A DNA stretch of 64,000 bases, taken from contig NZ_CP134223.1 of the NCBI RefSeq assembly GCF_031599675.1, forward strand, positions 3,720,001 through 3,784,000, given 5' to 3'. Below the pieces are notes generated by a model that was not told the DNA's origin, searched no databases, and saw only the letters and a program-made list of their open reading frames with translations. This DNA comes from Paenibacillus pedocola. GTDB lineage: Bacteria > Bacillota > Bacilli > Paenibacillales > Paenibacillaceae. This document shows positions 1-8,683 of the stretch, piece after piece. How positions within the stretch are numbered: the stretch's first letter is position 1; every line of letters begins with the position of its first letter. Made by a program: the position numbers and the translations under genes.

Positions 1-681
1 AGCCGCATGTTCGAGGTAACGGAAGAAACGATCCGCAGGGATCTGGAAAAGCTGGAGAAGGACGGTATTGTCAGCCGGACTTATGGCGGGGCGATGTTGA
101 ACAGGCATACCAATGAGGATCTTCCGTTCGTAACCCGCAACGCAATAAATACAGATATTAAACGCAACATTGCGCTGAAGGCGCTTGATCTGATCAATGA
201 CGGGGATACACTGATGGTAGACCCCAGTTCAACCTCCTTTGAGTTCCTTAAGCTGCTGGGTAACAAAAATAATCTGACGGTCATCACCAATTCAATCAAC
301 ATTTTGCAGGAGTTCGCGAATTCCGGCATGAACATCATCTCCACCGGCGGTTCCCTGCGCCACCGCTCACTGTCACTGGTCGGTCCGGTTGCTCATGATA
401 CGATTCAGCGCTACAATGTCGATACGGCTGTGATCAGCTGCAAGGGAGTAGATATGGAGCGGGGAATTACGGATTCTAACGAGCCGGAATGCGAGCTTAA
501 GAAATATATGCTGCGCCAGGCCGAGAAGGTCGTGCTGCTCGCCGATCATACCAAGTTTAATAAGACTGCCTTTACGCAGCTGGTAGAGCTTGGCAGAATT
601 GATGTACTAATCACTGACCGTAGACCCCCGGAGCCGTGGCTCAAGCGGCTGGCTGAGGAGAATATTGAAGTTCTCTATTAA
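1..681 (+). CDS. DeoR-family transcriptional regulator, N-terminus cut by the window edge
   Basis: The reading frame is open from base 1, and the first visible residues (SRMFEVTEETIRRDLEKLEK) are the second half of a DeoR winged helix, so about 20-25 residues lie outside the window. The rest is the DeoR C-terminal sensor fold, which in this family binds a phosphorylated sugar. It contains the usual segments VDPSSTSFEF, TNSINI, STGGSL, and a C-terminal DHTKFNKTAF stretch. Such proteins usually repress a sugar or sugar-alcohol operon. The target is not visible here because the gene is followed by a terminator and a convergent gene. The family is clear; the inducer is unknown. Confidence 0.9.
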   Translation, partial: SRMFEVTEETIRRDLEKLEKDGIVSRTYGGAMLNRHTNEDLPFVTRNAINTDIKRNIALKALDLINDGDTLMVDPSSTSFEFLKLLGNKNNLTVITNSINILQEFANSGMNIISTGGSLRHRSLSLVGPVAHDTIQRYNVDTAVISCKGVDMERGITDSNEPECELKKYMLRQAEKVVLLADHTKFNKTAFTQLVELGRIDVLITDRRPPEPWLKRLAEENIEVLY

Positions 682-701
682 TATGTTTGGTCACGATATA
701 C

Positions 702-749
702 AAAAGAGGACATCTCCCCTCTTCCTGTTTGGGGAAATGTCCTCTTTTT
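702..749. terminator. Bidirectional intrinsic terminator
   Basis: Arms AAAAGAGGACATCTCCCC and GGGGAAATGTCCTCTTTT form a long stem with a short loop. There are T-runs on both strands, between the convergent DeoR and cysteine desulfidase genes. Confidence 0.85.
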
Positions 750-766
750 GTGCTGTAACGGTGTAG

Positions 767-2047
767 TTAACCTTTGGACAGCATAATATTCAAAATCGTC
801 TCATCAGTTGCGGCAAGCCCTTCCTGTACCAGCCGTTCCATATTGCGGATCGTATCCTCTACCTTTTCAAAAATCACCCCGTCATTGTCGGACGGTGAAA
901 TATTATTCATCGCCAGCGTTGCCGCCTGGATCGCGGCATTGGTTGCGGTAGAGATTTTGAGCGCGCAGGTCGATTTCGCACCATCGCAGATCATGCCGGA
1001 CAAGGAAGCAATCGTATTCTGGATTCCATGCTTGATTTGCTCCAGACTGCCGCCCATAAGATAGACAATCCCGCTATTCGCTCCCACGCCGCCGGCAATG
1101 CCCGACCCGCATAGCGGTGAGAGGCGGCCGATATAATGTTTGACATGCACGGTAACCAGATTGCTGAGGGCGATAGCCCGGGCCAGCATTTCATCGTCTT
1201 TGCCCAGAAGCTCCGCCAGCTTGATCACAGGCAATGTGCAGGCTATCCCCTGATTGCCGCTTCCGGCAGTAGTCATAACAGGCATTGCGCTGCCGTCCAT
1301 ACGCGCATCAGAGGCCGCAGCCGTAGCAGCAATGACCGAATTCGCCACATCATTACCGAACAGATTGACAGCGGAGCGCTGACTCATCTTTTTGCCGACC
1401 TGAAGGCCATAGTCTCCCCGCAATCCCTCGTCCGAAATCGCTTTATTCATTCTGGCACCCTCCAATAGAAACTCCAGCTCTGAATAATCCGTGTTGCAGA
1501 CAAATTCAAAGATTCCTTCCAGAGAAACTGAATAGGCTTCGGGGCTCAGCAGTTCGTCCTCCCCGCAGTCCCCCTTGTCCTTCTGGATCCCGACTGGCAC
1601 CCCATCCTTCTCCAGTAAGACAATATTGGTATGCTCTCCCGAAATAATTGCCGTTGCCTGGTGGTTAGCGCTGCTGACCCGGGCTTCAATATACAGTTTC
1701 TCCGGGGTATCTTTCAGTTCCACATCCAGCAGCTTACGCCCGATGATTCTGTTAGCCTGCTCTAATTCTTCTGCAGTCAGTCCGGAGAGAATCTCCAGCT
1801 TCCTGTGTGACCGGTGGATTACTGCGCCTAGTGCGGCCGCAATCGGCAGTCCGGTCTGCCCGGTGCCGGGAATCCCGACTCCCATAGCATTCTTGATTAT
1901 ATTTCCGCTAAGATGCAGCTGAATGGACGTAATCTCCTCCTGCAGCAGCTCAGCCGCCAAAGAGACGGCATAGGCCACAGCGATCGGCTCTGTGCAGCCT
2001 TCTGCCGGAACGATTTCTTTTTTGAGTATTTCCAATAGATTAACCAT
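767..2047 (-). CDS. cyuA: L-cysteine desulfidase (CyuA/YhaM, UPF0597 family)
   Basis: This 426-residue protein matches the family that was called UPF0597 and later shown to contain L-cysteine desulfidase, an oxygen-sensitive Fe-S enzyme converting cysteine to pyruvate, ammonia and sulfide. Features seen are the N-terminal EGCTEPIAVAYA motif, the GIPGTGQTGLPIAAALG glycine-rich segment, GSGNQGIACTLPV, and two cysteine-bearing segments near the C-terminus (LSPLCGSGIAGG and SGMICDGAKSTC). These supply the cysteines expected for a cluster. The length fits the family. The fold is shared with the serine dehydratase alpha chain, so serine may also be a substrate. The gene appears monocistronic and cytoplasmic; no transporter or regulator partner is adjacent. 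Confidence 0.85.
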   Translation of the reverse strand: MVNLLEILKKEIVPAEGCTEPIAVAYAVSLAAELLQEEITSIQLHLSGNIIKNAMGVGIPGTGQTGLPIAAALGAVIHRSHRKLEILSGLTAEELEQANRIIGRKLLDVELKDTPEKLYIEARVSSANHQATAIISGEHTNIVLLEKDGVPVGIQKDKGDCGEDELLSPEAYSVSLEGIFEFVCNTDYSELEFLLEGARMNKAISDEGLRGDYGLQVGKKMSQRSAVNLFGNDVANSVIAATAAASDARMDGSAMPVMTTAGSGNQGIACTLPVIKLAELLGKDDEMLARAIALSNLVTVHVKHYIGRLSPLCGSGIAGGVGANSGIVYLMGGSLEQIKHGIQNTIASLSGMICDGAKSTCALKISTATNAAIQAATLAMNNISPSDNDGVIFEKVEDTIRNMERLVQEGLAATDETILNIMLSKG

Positions 2048-2143
2048 AGATTAGATCACCATTCCTCTAGTTGCCGGAGCTTATCCATATATAGTACAAC
2101 AGAGTGCAGGTTCAGGGGAACCGTATATTGATTTTGGTTAGAT

Positions 2144-3136
2144 TTACTTAACCCGCGCTTCATTCATAAATGCCCTGAAGTTCTCGGCAATTGCCTTGGA
2201 TTGGGTGTGGTGTAAATAATGCTCTCCTTCAAGTGTTACCACTCTTCCATATTCCAATGGCCGGACCTGCTCTTCATGCAGCGGCAGCCAGCCCTCAACC
2301 TCTGTATTGTCCGCCTGTACAAATAATATGACTGGGAAAGCTTTCGGGAAGCTTAGCTGCTGAGCGTCTTTAAAATTCGCAGAGATATGCTTCATCTCGT
2401 TCAACATAGTATCGTTGTTCGAGTTTTTATACGATAGCATCCGCATCTGCCGCTTCATCTGATCATCGAAGGATAATGATGCATACGGGTCACCGCTTAT
2501 TTTCATAACGAATCTTAACAGACCTGATTTCTTGAGGAATTTGAACGATTTTAACGGAAATTCAGCATCCATCCCGCCTTGTTCCGGAACACTGCTGTCG
2601 ATCCCGGCAAAGGCAGTCACTTCCTCCGGATACTTGTTCACATAATCCAGTCCATATATACCTGCAATGGAGTGCCCCATTAGGATATACCGGTCAATGC
2701 CCAGCTGCTGCAGCGCTTCATGAACTTCACTTACAATATTCGCGGTTGTCCGTTCCGAATCAGTTCCGTCACTTAACCCATAGCCGAAGGGCTCAACCGC
2801 CACCACGCGATAATAGGGGGACAGTTCATCCATCAGCAGCTTAAAATCAAGGGCCGGTGCAGCTGTGCCGAATCCGGGCAGGAGCACAACCGTTTCATTT
2901 CCTTGCCCCTCTATGGTAACATTCATCTGTTTGCCGTCTACAGGCACAAGCTGCCCATAGGGGATTATTTTTCCTTGTTCGGATTTGCTGCTGACCACAT
3001 TCACGATAAACACAATCGCCAGAAACAGTGCTAATGCGATCGCTAAGATACCGATTATTTTAAGTGAAAGCCTTAGTATCCTCTTCATTCTGTTACCTGT
3101 CCGCGTGTTCATTCCCTGAGTTTGTTCCACTAACAT
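2144..3136 (-). CDS. Membrane-anchored alpha/beta hydrolase
   Basis: There is one N-terminal membrane segment (about residues 20-45) followed by an alpha/beta-hydrolase domain. The nucleophile elbow is GHSIAG near residue 154, the oxyanion-side segment is LLPGFGTAAP, and a C-terminal histidine lies in EGEHYLHHTQ. The topology suggests the catalytic domain faces outside. The substrate cannot be told. The start is uncertain: the annotated ATG nearly touches a GGGGAAG sequence, and two in-frame ATGs (residues 9 and 17) are also possible, all ahead of the membrane segment. It lies about 200 bases downstream of the histidine kinase gene on the same strand, so it could be read with that two-component system, but no evidence shows this. 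Confidence 0.8.
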   Translation of the reverse strand: MLVEQTQGMNTRTGNRMKRILRLSLKIIGILAIALALFLAIVFIVNVVSSKSEQGKIIPYGQLVPVDGKQMNVTIEGQGNETVVLLPGFGTAAPALDFKLLMDELSPYYRVVAVEPFGYGLSDGTDSERTTANIVSEVHEALQQLGIDRYILMGHSIAGIYGLDYVNKYPEEVTAFAGIDSSVPEQGGMDAEFPLKSFKFLKKSGLLRFVMKISGDPYASLSFDDQMKRQMRMLSYKNSNNDTMLNEMKHISANFKDAQQLSFPKAFPVILFVQADNTEVEGWLPLHEEQVRPLEYGRVVTLEGEHYLHHTQSKAIAENFRAFMNEARVK

Positions 3137-3337
3137 CTTCCCCTGTCCGTACTGTTTTTTCGGCTGCTTGAAGGAGCCGTTAAGATCAGCCTAAGGGACG
3201 AAGATGTACTCCGAGTGACGGCAATATGAACGCAGTATGAACAGGTGAAAAATAGTGCGGCAATACATGCAGGAAGCTTGCATTAGATGCTGCAGCATAG
3301 AAAACGCGGATCTAGAGCCTCGGTCCCCTCTATGATT

Positions 3338-4708
3338 CTAATTTCCATGCTGTCCGATGAGCGGTAAGGTCACAATGATAACCGTCCCCCGGCCGGGTTC
3401 ACTCTCCACCTGGATACCGCCTTGATGCAGCAATACAATCTGCTTTACGATGGCAAGCCCCATACCGCTGCCGCCATATTTGCGGCTGTGCGAACGGTCT
3501 GCCTTAAAAAAGCGTTCAAAGATCCGCTGCTGATCCTCCTGCGAAATTCCGATTCCCGTATCGGAGATCCGGACGGTTACATTGCCAATTTCCTGTAGGA
3601 TGCTGACGGCGATGACGCCGCCATCCGGGGTAAATTTGATGCTGTTGCCAATAATATTCGTCCACACCTGATTGAACTGATCATAATCGGCTATCAGCAT
3701 GGCTGGTATGAGATCAAGCTCGAAAGTAATATTACGTGCTGACCATTGCGGCTGGAGCGCAACAATCACCCGCCTGAGCTGTTCATCCAGACTGAACTTG
3801 ACCCGCTGCTGCGGCTGCGGCTGTGATTCAAGTACACTCAGCTTAAGCAGACTATCGCTCATCTTGGACATCCGGTCTGCTTCAGCCATAATAATCTTGA
3901 GATAACGGCTTCGTTCATCGTCTGTGATATCTGCTTGCTGAAGTGCCAACGCATAACCCGAGATCGAAGTGAGCGGTGACTGAACCTCATGAGATACGTT
4001 CGATACGAATTCCCGGCGCATTTGCTCCAGCTGTTGCAGCTCGCGCATCATTTGTTCGAAGCTGCGTGCCAGCGTCCCCAGTTCCCCCGATTGCTTAATG
4101 TTCAGCTTAACGCTGAAGTCACCAGCGGTGATCTGCCGTGTCGCCTGTGTCAATTTTTTGATCGGACGGATAAGGTACATGGCGGCCACCAGAATCAGCA
4201 GGCTCCCGGCAATCAACGAGTAAGTTAAGAAGTTAAGCACCCATTTAATAATAAAAGTGGACGATGAAGGCGCACGCTGCTCCACGAACATTGCTTTCGT
4301 CCCTATCTCTGTCTTAAGCGGCAGGCCTATGAGTATCGGATCAATTCCGTCAGTCCTGGTTATAACAGCCTCCCCCTTTAGTACCTCCGCGATTTGTCCG
4401 GTAGTTACATTGAGAGGGTCATGTCCGTCAAGTACACTAAGGGTCTGCAGCTGTCCCTTCGCGTCATAGATACGGACATAAAAGGAATTAAGCTGCTTCA
4501 TCCCGCTGACGAACGAGTCTGCTTCCCGGACCGGTAATAGCTCGTAAATCCTGGAAACATCCTGGCCAAAATCCAGCAGGGTAACCCGCAGATTGTCATT
4601 CAATTGATCTTCATATATCCAGGTAGCCACAAAAAAGGCGATGACTGCGCCCCCGACTACGGAGAACAGAAAGGTCAGAACGACACGTATATATAAGGAT
4701 TTAATCAT
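3338..4708 (-). CDS. Sensor histidine kinase (HAMP, HisKA, HATPase)
   Basis: This is a 456-residue membrane kinase. The first membrane segment is at about residues 9-31, followed by an extracytoplasmic sensor of about 125 residues, a second membrane segment at about 155-180, a HAMP linker, and a HisKA dimerisation domain with the phospho-accepting His near 241 in VSNVSHEVQSPLTS. The ATPase domain has an N box (NIIGNSIKFTPDGG), a G1 box (SDTGIGI) and a G2 box (GGSGMGLAIVKQI). The start codon overlaps the stop of the response regulator by four bases, so the two are translationally coupled. The signal is unknown; the sensor has no named domain that I recognise. Confidence 0.93.
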   Translation of the reverse strand: MIKSLYIRVVLTFLFSVVGGAVIAFFVATWIYEDQLNDNLRVTLLDFGQDVSRIYELLPVREADSFVSGMKQLNSFYVRIYDAKGQLQTLSVLDGHDPLNVTTGQIAEVLKGEAVITRTDGIDPILIGLPLKTEIGTKAMFVEQRAPSSSTFIIKWVLNFLTYSLIAGSLLILVAAMYLIRPIKKLTQATRQITAGDFSVKLNIKQSGELGTLARSFEQMMRELQQLEQMRREFVSNVSHEVQSPLTSISGYALALQQADITDDERSRYLKIIMAEADRMSKMSDSLLKLSVLESQPQPQQRVKFSLDEQLRRVIVALQPQWSARNITFELDLIPAMLIADYDQFNQVWTNIIGNSIKFTPDGGVIAVSILQEIGNVTVRISDTGIGISQEDQQRIFERFFKADRSHSRKYGGSGMGLAIVKQIVLLHQGGIQVESEPGRGTVIIVTLPLIGQHGN

Positions 4709-5379
4709 TCGGTAACCTCTAAGCGGTAGCCAAGTCCGCGTACGGTCCCGATCTGGAAATCCGTTATATGCGCGAACCGTTCACGCAGGCGTTTAATATG
4801 TACGTCTATCGTCCGGTCATCCCCCGGGTAGTCCAGCCCCCAGATCTGTTCGATCAACTGCCCGCGTGTGTAGACCTGTCCGGGAGTTCCGGCAAGCTTA
4901 TACAGAAGTTCGAATTCCTTCAGCGGAAGCGTGAGCGCCTCAGAACCTAACATGACCTTATAGGTCTGCCGGTCAAGCGTGACGCTGCCAAGCCGGATCG
5001 TCTGTGTGGTGCCGATTTTATAGCGTTTCAATAAGGCTCTGACCCGGACCGTTAACTCCAGCGGATCAAAAGGCTTCGTCAAATAATCATCTGTGCCGAG
5101 TTCAAACCCTTTGACCTTCTCCCAGGTTTCGCCCCTCGCAGTCAGCATCAGCAACGGCAGATCAGGGCTGGCTCTCCGGAGTTCCCTGCATAAGGTCCAG
5201 CCGTCCATCACCGGCATCATAATATCAAGTACAACCAGATCAACAGGCTGCGAAAGATAGATACCCAGTGCCTCCTTGCCGTCCGCAGCCTCGGCTGTGG
5301 TAAATCCGTCGTTCCGCAGAAATAAACAAACGAGTTCGCGAATGTTCGCATCGTCGTCCGCAACCAGTATAGTAGGCAT
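4705..5379 (-). CDS. OmpR/PhoB-type response regulator
   Basis: This 224-residue protein has a receiver domain (acidic pocket DDD at residues 8-10, phospho-acceptor Asp52 in VLDIMMP, conserved Lys in YLTKPFDP) and a C-terminal winged-helix DNA-binding domain ending in GTVRGLGYRLE. It is the first gene of a two-gene unit with the kinase and has a good ribosome site (GAGGGAA). Targets are unknown. The kinase-regulator gene order and four-base overlap are typical of cognate pairs. Confidence 0.95.
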   Translation of the reverse strand: MPTILVADDDANIRELVCLFLRNDGFTTAEAADGKEALGIYLSQPVDLVVLDIMMPVMDGWTLCRELRRASPDLPLLMLTARGETWEKVKGFELGTDDYLTKPFDPLELTVRVRALLKRYKIGTTQTIRLGSVTLDRQTYKVMLGSEALTLPLKEFELLYKLAGTPGQVYTRGQLIEQIWGLDYPGDDRTIDVHIKRLRERFAHITDFQIGTVRGLGYRLEVTE

Positions 5380-5480
5380 CTGTTCCCTCTTTTCCTTGTT
5401 TCAGCTTATCGTAAAGTAATCATTATACTATACAGACCTGCGATTCATATAATCATCCGTGAAAGGGAGATTTCAGTGCA

Positions 5481-5531
5481 CAAAAAAGCGGCAAACCCTA
5501 TTGCCCTGTAAGGACATTAAGTTTTGCCGCT
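5481..5531 (-). terminator. Intrinsic terminator after gnd
   Basis: Arms AGCGGCAAA and TTTGCCGCT are separated by about 27 bases. On the minus strand the stem is followed by a run of Ts (5481-5486). It lies downstream of the gnd stop codon. Confidence 0.6.
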
Positions 5532-5596
5532 CTTATATTAACCCTGCTATAAAAATAAGGGCTTGTGCCAAAGTTCAAGGTATATAAATGTGCCGC

Positions 5597-6490
5597 TTAT
5601 TTAGTCTCCACGGCATGTCCGCCGAACTCGTTGCGCAGCGCGGCAACCACTTTGCCGGTGAAAGTGTCGGTCTCCAGCGAACGATAGCGCATCAGCAGCG
5701 CCATTGCGATAACCGGTGTAGCCGCCTGCAGATCAAACGCAGTTTCCAGTGTCCATCTGCCCTCTCCGGAGGAGTGCATAATTCCTTTGATCTCGTCCAG
5801 CTTGGCATCCTTCGAGAAGGCGCGTTCCATTAGCTCCATCAGCCACGAGCGGATAACGGACCCGTTGTTCCACACACGGGCTACCTGCTCGAAGTTGAAG
5901 TCAAAGCCGCTTTTCTCCAGTACCTCAAAGCCTTCCCCAATCGCGGCCATCATGCCGTATTCAATCCCGTTATGCACCATCTTCAGGAAATGGCCGCTGC
6001 CGGACTTGCCGGCATACAGGTAGCCGTTGTCCACAGAGGTATCACGGAACAGCGGCTCGGCAATCGTCCAGGCTTCCTCGTCTCCGCCGATCATGTAGCA
6101 GGCGCCGCCCCGTGCCCCTTCCATCCCGCCAGAGGTGCCCGCGTCCAGGAAGTATATCCCTGATTTTTCAAGTTCATCATGGCGGCGGATGGATTCCTTG
6201 TAGTGCGAGTTCCCGGCCTCGATGATAATGTCACCTTTGGACAGCAGCGGGGTCAGCTCAGTAATTACTGAATCAACAAACTGATGCGGCACCATAATCC
6301 AGGTAATCCGCGGAGTATCCAGCTTGCTTACGAGTTCAGCCAGATTAGCCGCCCCTGCAGCCCCCTTCGCTCCAATCTCTTCAACGGCAGCAGCATTCAC
6401 GTCATACGCCACAACCTCATGTCCATGATCCAGCAGGTTCTGGCCCAGATTGAAGCCCATTTTTCCTAATCCGATCAATCCGACTTTCAT
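5597..6490 (-). CDS. gnd: 6-phosphogluconate dehydrogenase, decarboxylating, short NAD-type
   Basis: This 297-residue enzyme oxidises and decarboxylates 6-phosphogluconate to ribulose 5-phosphate. The N-terminal Rossmann motif is GLGKMG at residues 7-12, and the second strand ends in an acidic residue (Asp30 in VVAYDVN), which in this family favours NAD over NADP. The substrate segments GTSGGMEGARGG and KMVHNGIEYGMM are present. It is about 170 residues shorter than the classical NADP enzyme, matching the short YqeC-like group. It sits about 60 bases downstream of zwf on the same strand, forming an oxidative pentose phosphate pair. The ribosome site is GGAGGG. Confidence 0.92.
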   Translation of the reverse strand: MKVGLIGLGKMGFNLGQNLLDHGHEVVAYDVNAAAVEEIGAKGAAGAANLAELVSKLDTPRITWIMVPHQFVDSVITELTPLLSKGDIIIEAGNSHYKESIRRHDELEKSGIYFLDAGTSGGMEGARGGACYMIGGDEEAWTIAEPLFRDTSVDNGYLYAGKSGSGHFLKMVHNGIEYGMMAAIGEGFEVLEKSGFDFNFEQVARVWNNGSVIRSWLMELMERAFSKDAKLDEIKGIMHSSGEGRWTLETAFDLQAATPVIAMALLMRYRSLETDTFTGKVVAALRNEFGGHAVETK

Positions 6491-6550
6491 TACATATCCC
6501 TCCGAAATGTATTTTGTATAGGCAAGTGTTAATAGTACAAAGGGTACAAG

Positions 6551-8089
6551 TTACGCTCCGGGCCGGATAACATCAGCTTCAAATCCGCGTAAACGATTCT
6601 GCTTGGGCAGCTCCGCAGGCGTTACCTCATCGAGCCACCAGTGGTCCTCTCCAAGCAGCTCATCCGCCGCGTCCGGTCCGTAAGAACCCGAAGCATAAGT
6701 ATGAAGCGGCAGCGTTCCCTCTTCCGTTGCCTCGATAATCGGCTGAACCCATTGCCAGGACAGCTCCACTTCATCCCAATGGGCGAAGAAAGTGGCATCC
6801 CCAAGCAGCGCATCATAAATCAGATTCTCATAGGCTTCCGGCAGGTCCGGATTGGCCGAGTCATGTTTGATGCTGACCGGCTCAAGCTGGCCGTGCTGGC
6901 GCGGGTTTTTGGTATTCAGCTGCAGTGAAATGCCTTCGCCGGGCCCGATTTCGATTACCAGCAGGTTCGGGTCCATCGGGACCTCCCCTCTGTTTTTGTT
7001 ATGGAAATCATTAAACGGTTCCTTGAATTCTATAACGATCCGGGTCGATTTCTCTTTCATGCGTTTGCCGGTGCGGATATAAAAAGGCACTTCATTCCAC
7101 ATCGGATCATCAATCCACAGGCGGGCGGCGATGTAAGTCTCATTCTGCGAGGATGCATCAATACCCGGTTCGGCAGTATAGGCAGGGACCTCTTTGCCTT
7201 TAATCTCCCCAGCGCCGTATTGTCCGCGCACCACATGCTGAGCGACCTCTTCCTTCAGCAGCGGACGTAAGGACTGGATCACATGCCGCTTCTTGCTGCG
7301 GACATCCTCAGGGGTGCTGCCTTTAGGAAGCTGCATGGCCATCATCATCAGGAGCTGCAGCATATGATTCTGGAACATGTCGCGCAGCGCACCTGCCTTG
7401 TCATAATAGCCTGCCCGCTCTTCCACGCCGACAGTCTCAGCAGCCGTAATCTGGACATTCGCGATATAACGGTTTTGCCATAATGCCCGGAGCACAGGGT
7501 TCGAATACTTCAAGACTTCCAGGTTCTGTACCATCGGCTTACCGAGGAAGTGATCAATCCGGAAAATTTCTTCTTCTTTAAAGGCCGCATTCAGGCTGTT
7601 ATTCAGCTCGCGCGCCGACTGCAAATCTCTGCCGAAGGGCTTCTCGATGATCAGGCGTTTCCAGCCGGTAGTATCGCCAAGACCGCTAGCCTCAATATTG
7701 CCGGCAATCGGACCGAAGAATTCAGGACCGACAGACAAATAAAACATCCGGTTACCGGGAATGTCCAGCTGTTCTTCACGGCGGCGCACATGACCCAGCA
7801 GCTTCGTATAATCCTCCGGACGTCCCACGTCCAGCACGCTATATTCAAAAGCCAGCAGAAACTTCTGCAGCTCGGCTGAATCTTTTACCGGATGACGGGA
7901 AAAGGTCCGCAGTGAATCCAGCACCTGCGCCTGGAACGTTTCATTGCTGAGCTCCCGTCTGCCGAGTCCAATCACAGAGAGAGGACCGGAAAGCTTGCCA
8001 TCTGCGAACAGATTATATAAAGCCGGATAAATTTTGCGTTTAGCCAAATCTCCGGTAGCGCCAAAAAGCACAAATGTTGATGATTCCAC
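6551..8089 (-). CDS. zwf: Glucose-6-phosphate 1-dehydrogenase
   Basis: This is an enzyme of about 512 residues that oxidises glucose 6-phosphate to 6-phosphogluconolactone. It has the nucleotide motif FGATGDLAKRKIYPALY near the N-terminus and the catalytic signature RIDHFLGK near residue 180. The full length is normal for the family. I chose the GTG codon at 8089: the upstream GGGAGGA directly abuts an ATG at 8095, while the GTG has a seven-base spacing. If the ATG is used, the protein gains two residues (end 8095). gnd follows after 61 bases. The lactonase gene (pgl) is not seen in the window. A divergent HxlR regulator lies upstream. Confidence 0.95.
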   Translation of the reverse strand: MESSTFVLFGATGDLAKRKIYPALYNLFADGKLSGPLSVIGLGRRELSNETFQAQVLDSLRTFSRHPVKDSAELQKFLLAFEYSVLDVGRPEDYTKLLGHVRRREEQLDIPGNRMFYLSVGPEFFGPIAGNIEASGLGDTTGWKRLIIEKPFGRDLQSARELNNSLNAAFKEEEIFRIDHFLGKPMVQNLEVLKYSNPVLRALWQNRYIANVQITAAETVGVEERAGYYDKAGALRDMFQNHMLQLLMMMAMQLPKGSTPEDVRSKKRHVIQSLRPLLKEEVAQHVVRGQYGAGEIKGKEVPAYTAEPGIDASSQNETYIAARLWIDDPMWNEVPFYIRTGKRMKEKSTRIVIEFKEPFNDFHNKNRGEVPMDPNLLVIEIGPGEGISLQLNTKNPRQHGQLEPVSIKHDSANPDLPEAYENLIYDALLGDATFFAHWDEVELSWQWVQPIIEATEEGTLPLHTYASGSYGPDAADELLGEDHWWLDEVTPAELPKQNRLRGFEADVIRPGA

Positions 8090-8219
8090 TTTCATTCCTC
8101 CCGTTATTATCTAATGTTTATTAGGTTACTTATAATTACTCGCAAACTTTAATATAACACATCATACGACTGTAAAATTCATTCGTCAACCTCATTTCGA
8201 CATTTACGAAAAGTACTAA

Positions 8220-8250
8220 TTTTCACGAAGTTTTAACTATGTTATAGTAA
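8220..8250 (+). promoter_or_regulatory. Probable extended -10 promoter of the HxlR gene
   Basis: TGT precedes a -10-like TATAGT at 8243-8248, with a weak -35 (TTTTCA) 17 bases upstream. It is about 40 bases ahead of the GTG start of the HxlR gene. Confidence 0.45.
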
Positions 8251-8288
8251 GTAGGGTATTAATAATAACTTTTGAGGGCGGATGCAGA

Positions 8289-8603
8289 GTGAACCAGGAG
8301 ATTAGGCCGTTACTGGCCAAAGTGGAGCATGCCTATCATATTGTCGGAAAAAAATGGGTGAATCTGATCATCCATGTGCTGATGAAAGGGCCACTGCGGT
8401 TCAGTGAGCTGCATACCATCATCCCGGATTTAAGCAAACGCATGCTGAATGAACGCCTGAAGGAGCTTGAAGGCTGTGGTCTGCTCAGCCGAACAGTAAT
8501 TCCGGACAGGCCCGTCCGCACAGAATATTCGCTAACACAAAAAGGGCAGGAGCTTGGAGCTGCGCTCTGCCATGTTGAGGATTGGGCGGTAAAGTGGCTG
8601 TGA
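8289..8603 (+). CDS. HxlR-family winged-helix regulator
   Basis: This 104-residue protein is one HxlR domain: VGKKWVNLIIHVLMKGPLRF, then SKRMLNERLKELEGCGLL, then a wing ending TEYSLTQKGQEL. The start is GTG at 8289, preceded by GAGGGCGG. HxlR proteins respond to electrophiles, redox state or aldehydes and usually act on neighbouring genes; here the only divergent neighbour is zwf-gnd. Control of NAD(P)H supply is therefore a reasonable guess but is inference. Only one cysteine (in LEGCGLL) is seen in the recognition region. Confidence 0.88.
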   Translation: MNQEIRPLLAKVEHAYHIVGKKWVNLIIHVLMKGPLRFSELHTIIPDLSKRMLNERLKELEGCGLLSRTVIPDRPVRTEYSLTQKGQELGAALCHVEDWAVKWL

Positions 8604-8617
8604 TGACGTTAACAGTA

Positions 8618-8645
8618 AAAAAAGCGGAGCCTGCGGCTCCGCTTT
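8618..8645. terminator. Bidirectional intrinsic terminator
   Basis: AAAGCGGAGCC and GGCTCCGCTTT flank a three-base loop between the convergent HxlR and SLH-GH43 genes. There is a T-run on the minus strand; the T tract on the plus strand is short. Confidence 0.85.
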
Positions 8646-8683
8646 AGGTCATTCATTTTGCTACATCGCATAATTAGTTCATC

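Noticed and set aside
2048..2143. Possible cysteine- or SAM-sensing riboswitch ahead of cyuA
   Set aside because: The stretch is under 100 bases and shows no conserved riboswitch core that I can recognise.
8104..8140. GTTACTTATAATTACT as an HxlR operator
   Set aside because: Some similarity to HxlR half-sites, but the arms are imperfect in this A/T-rich gap, so I could not separate it from chance.
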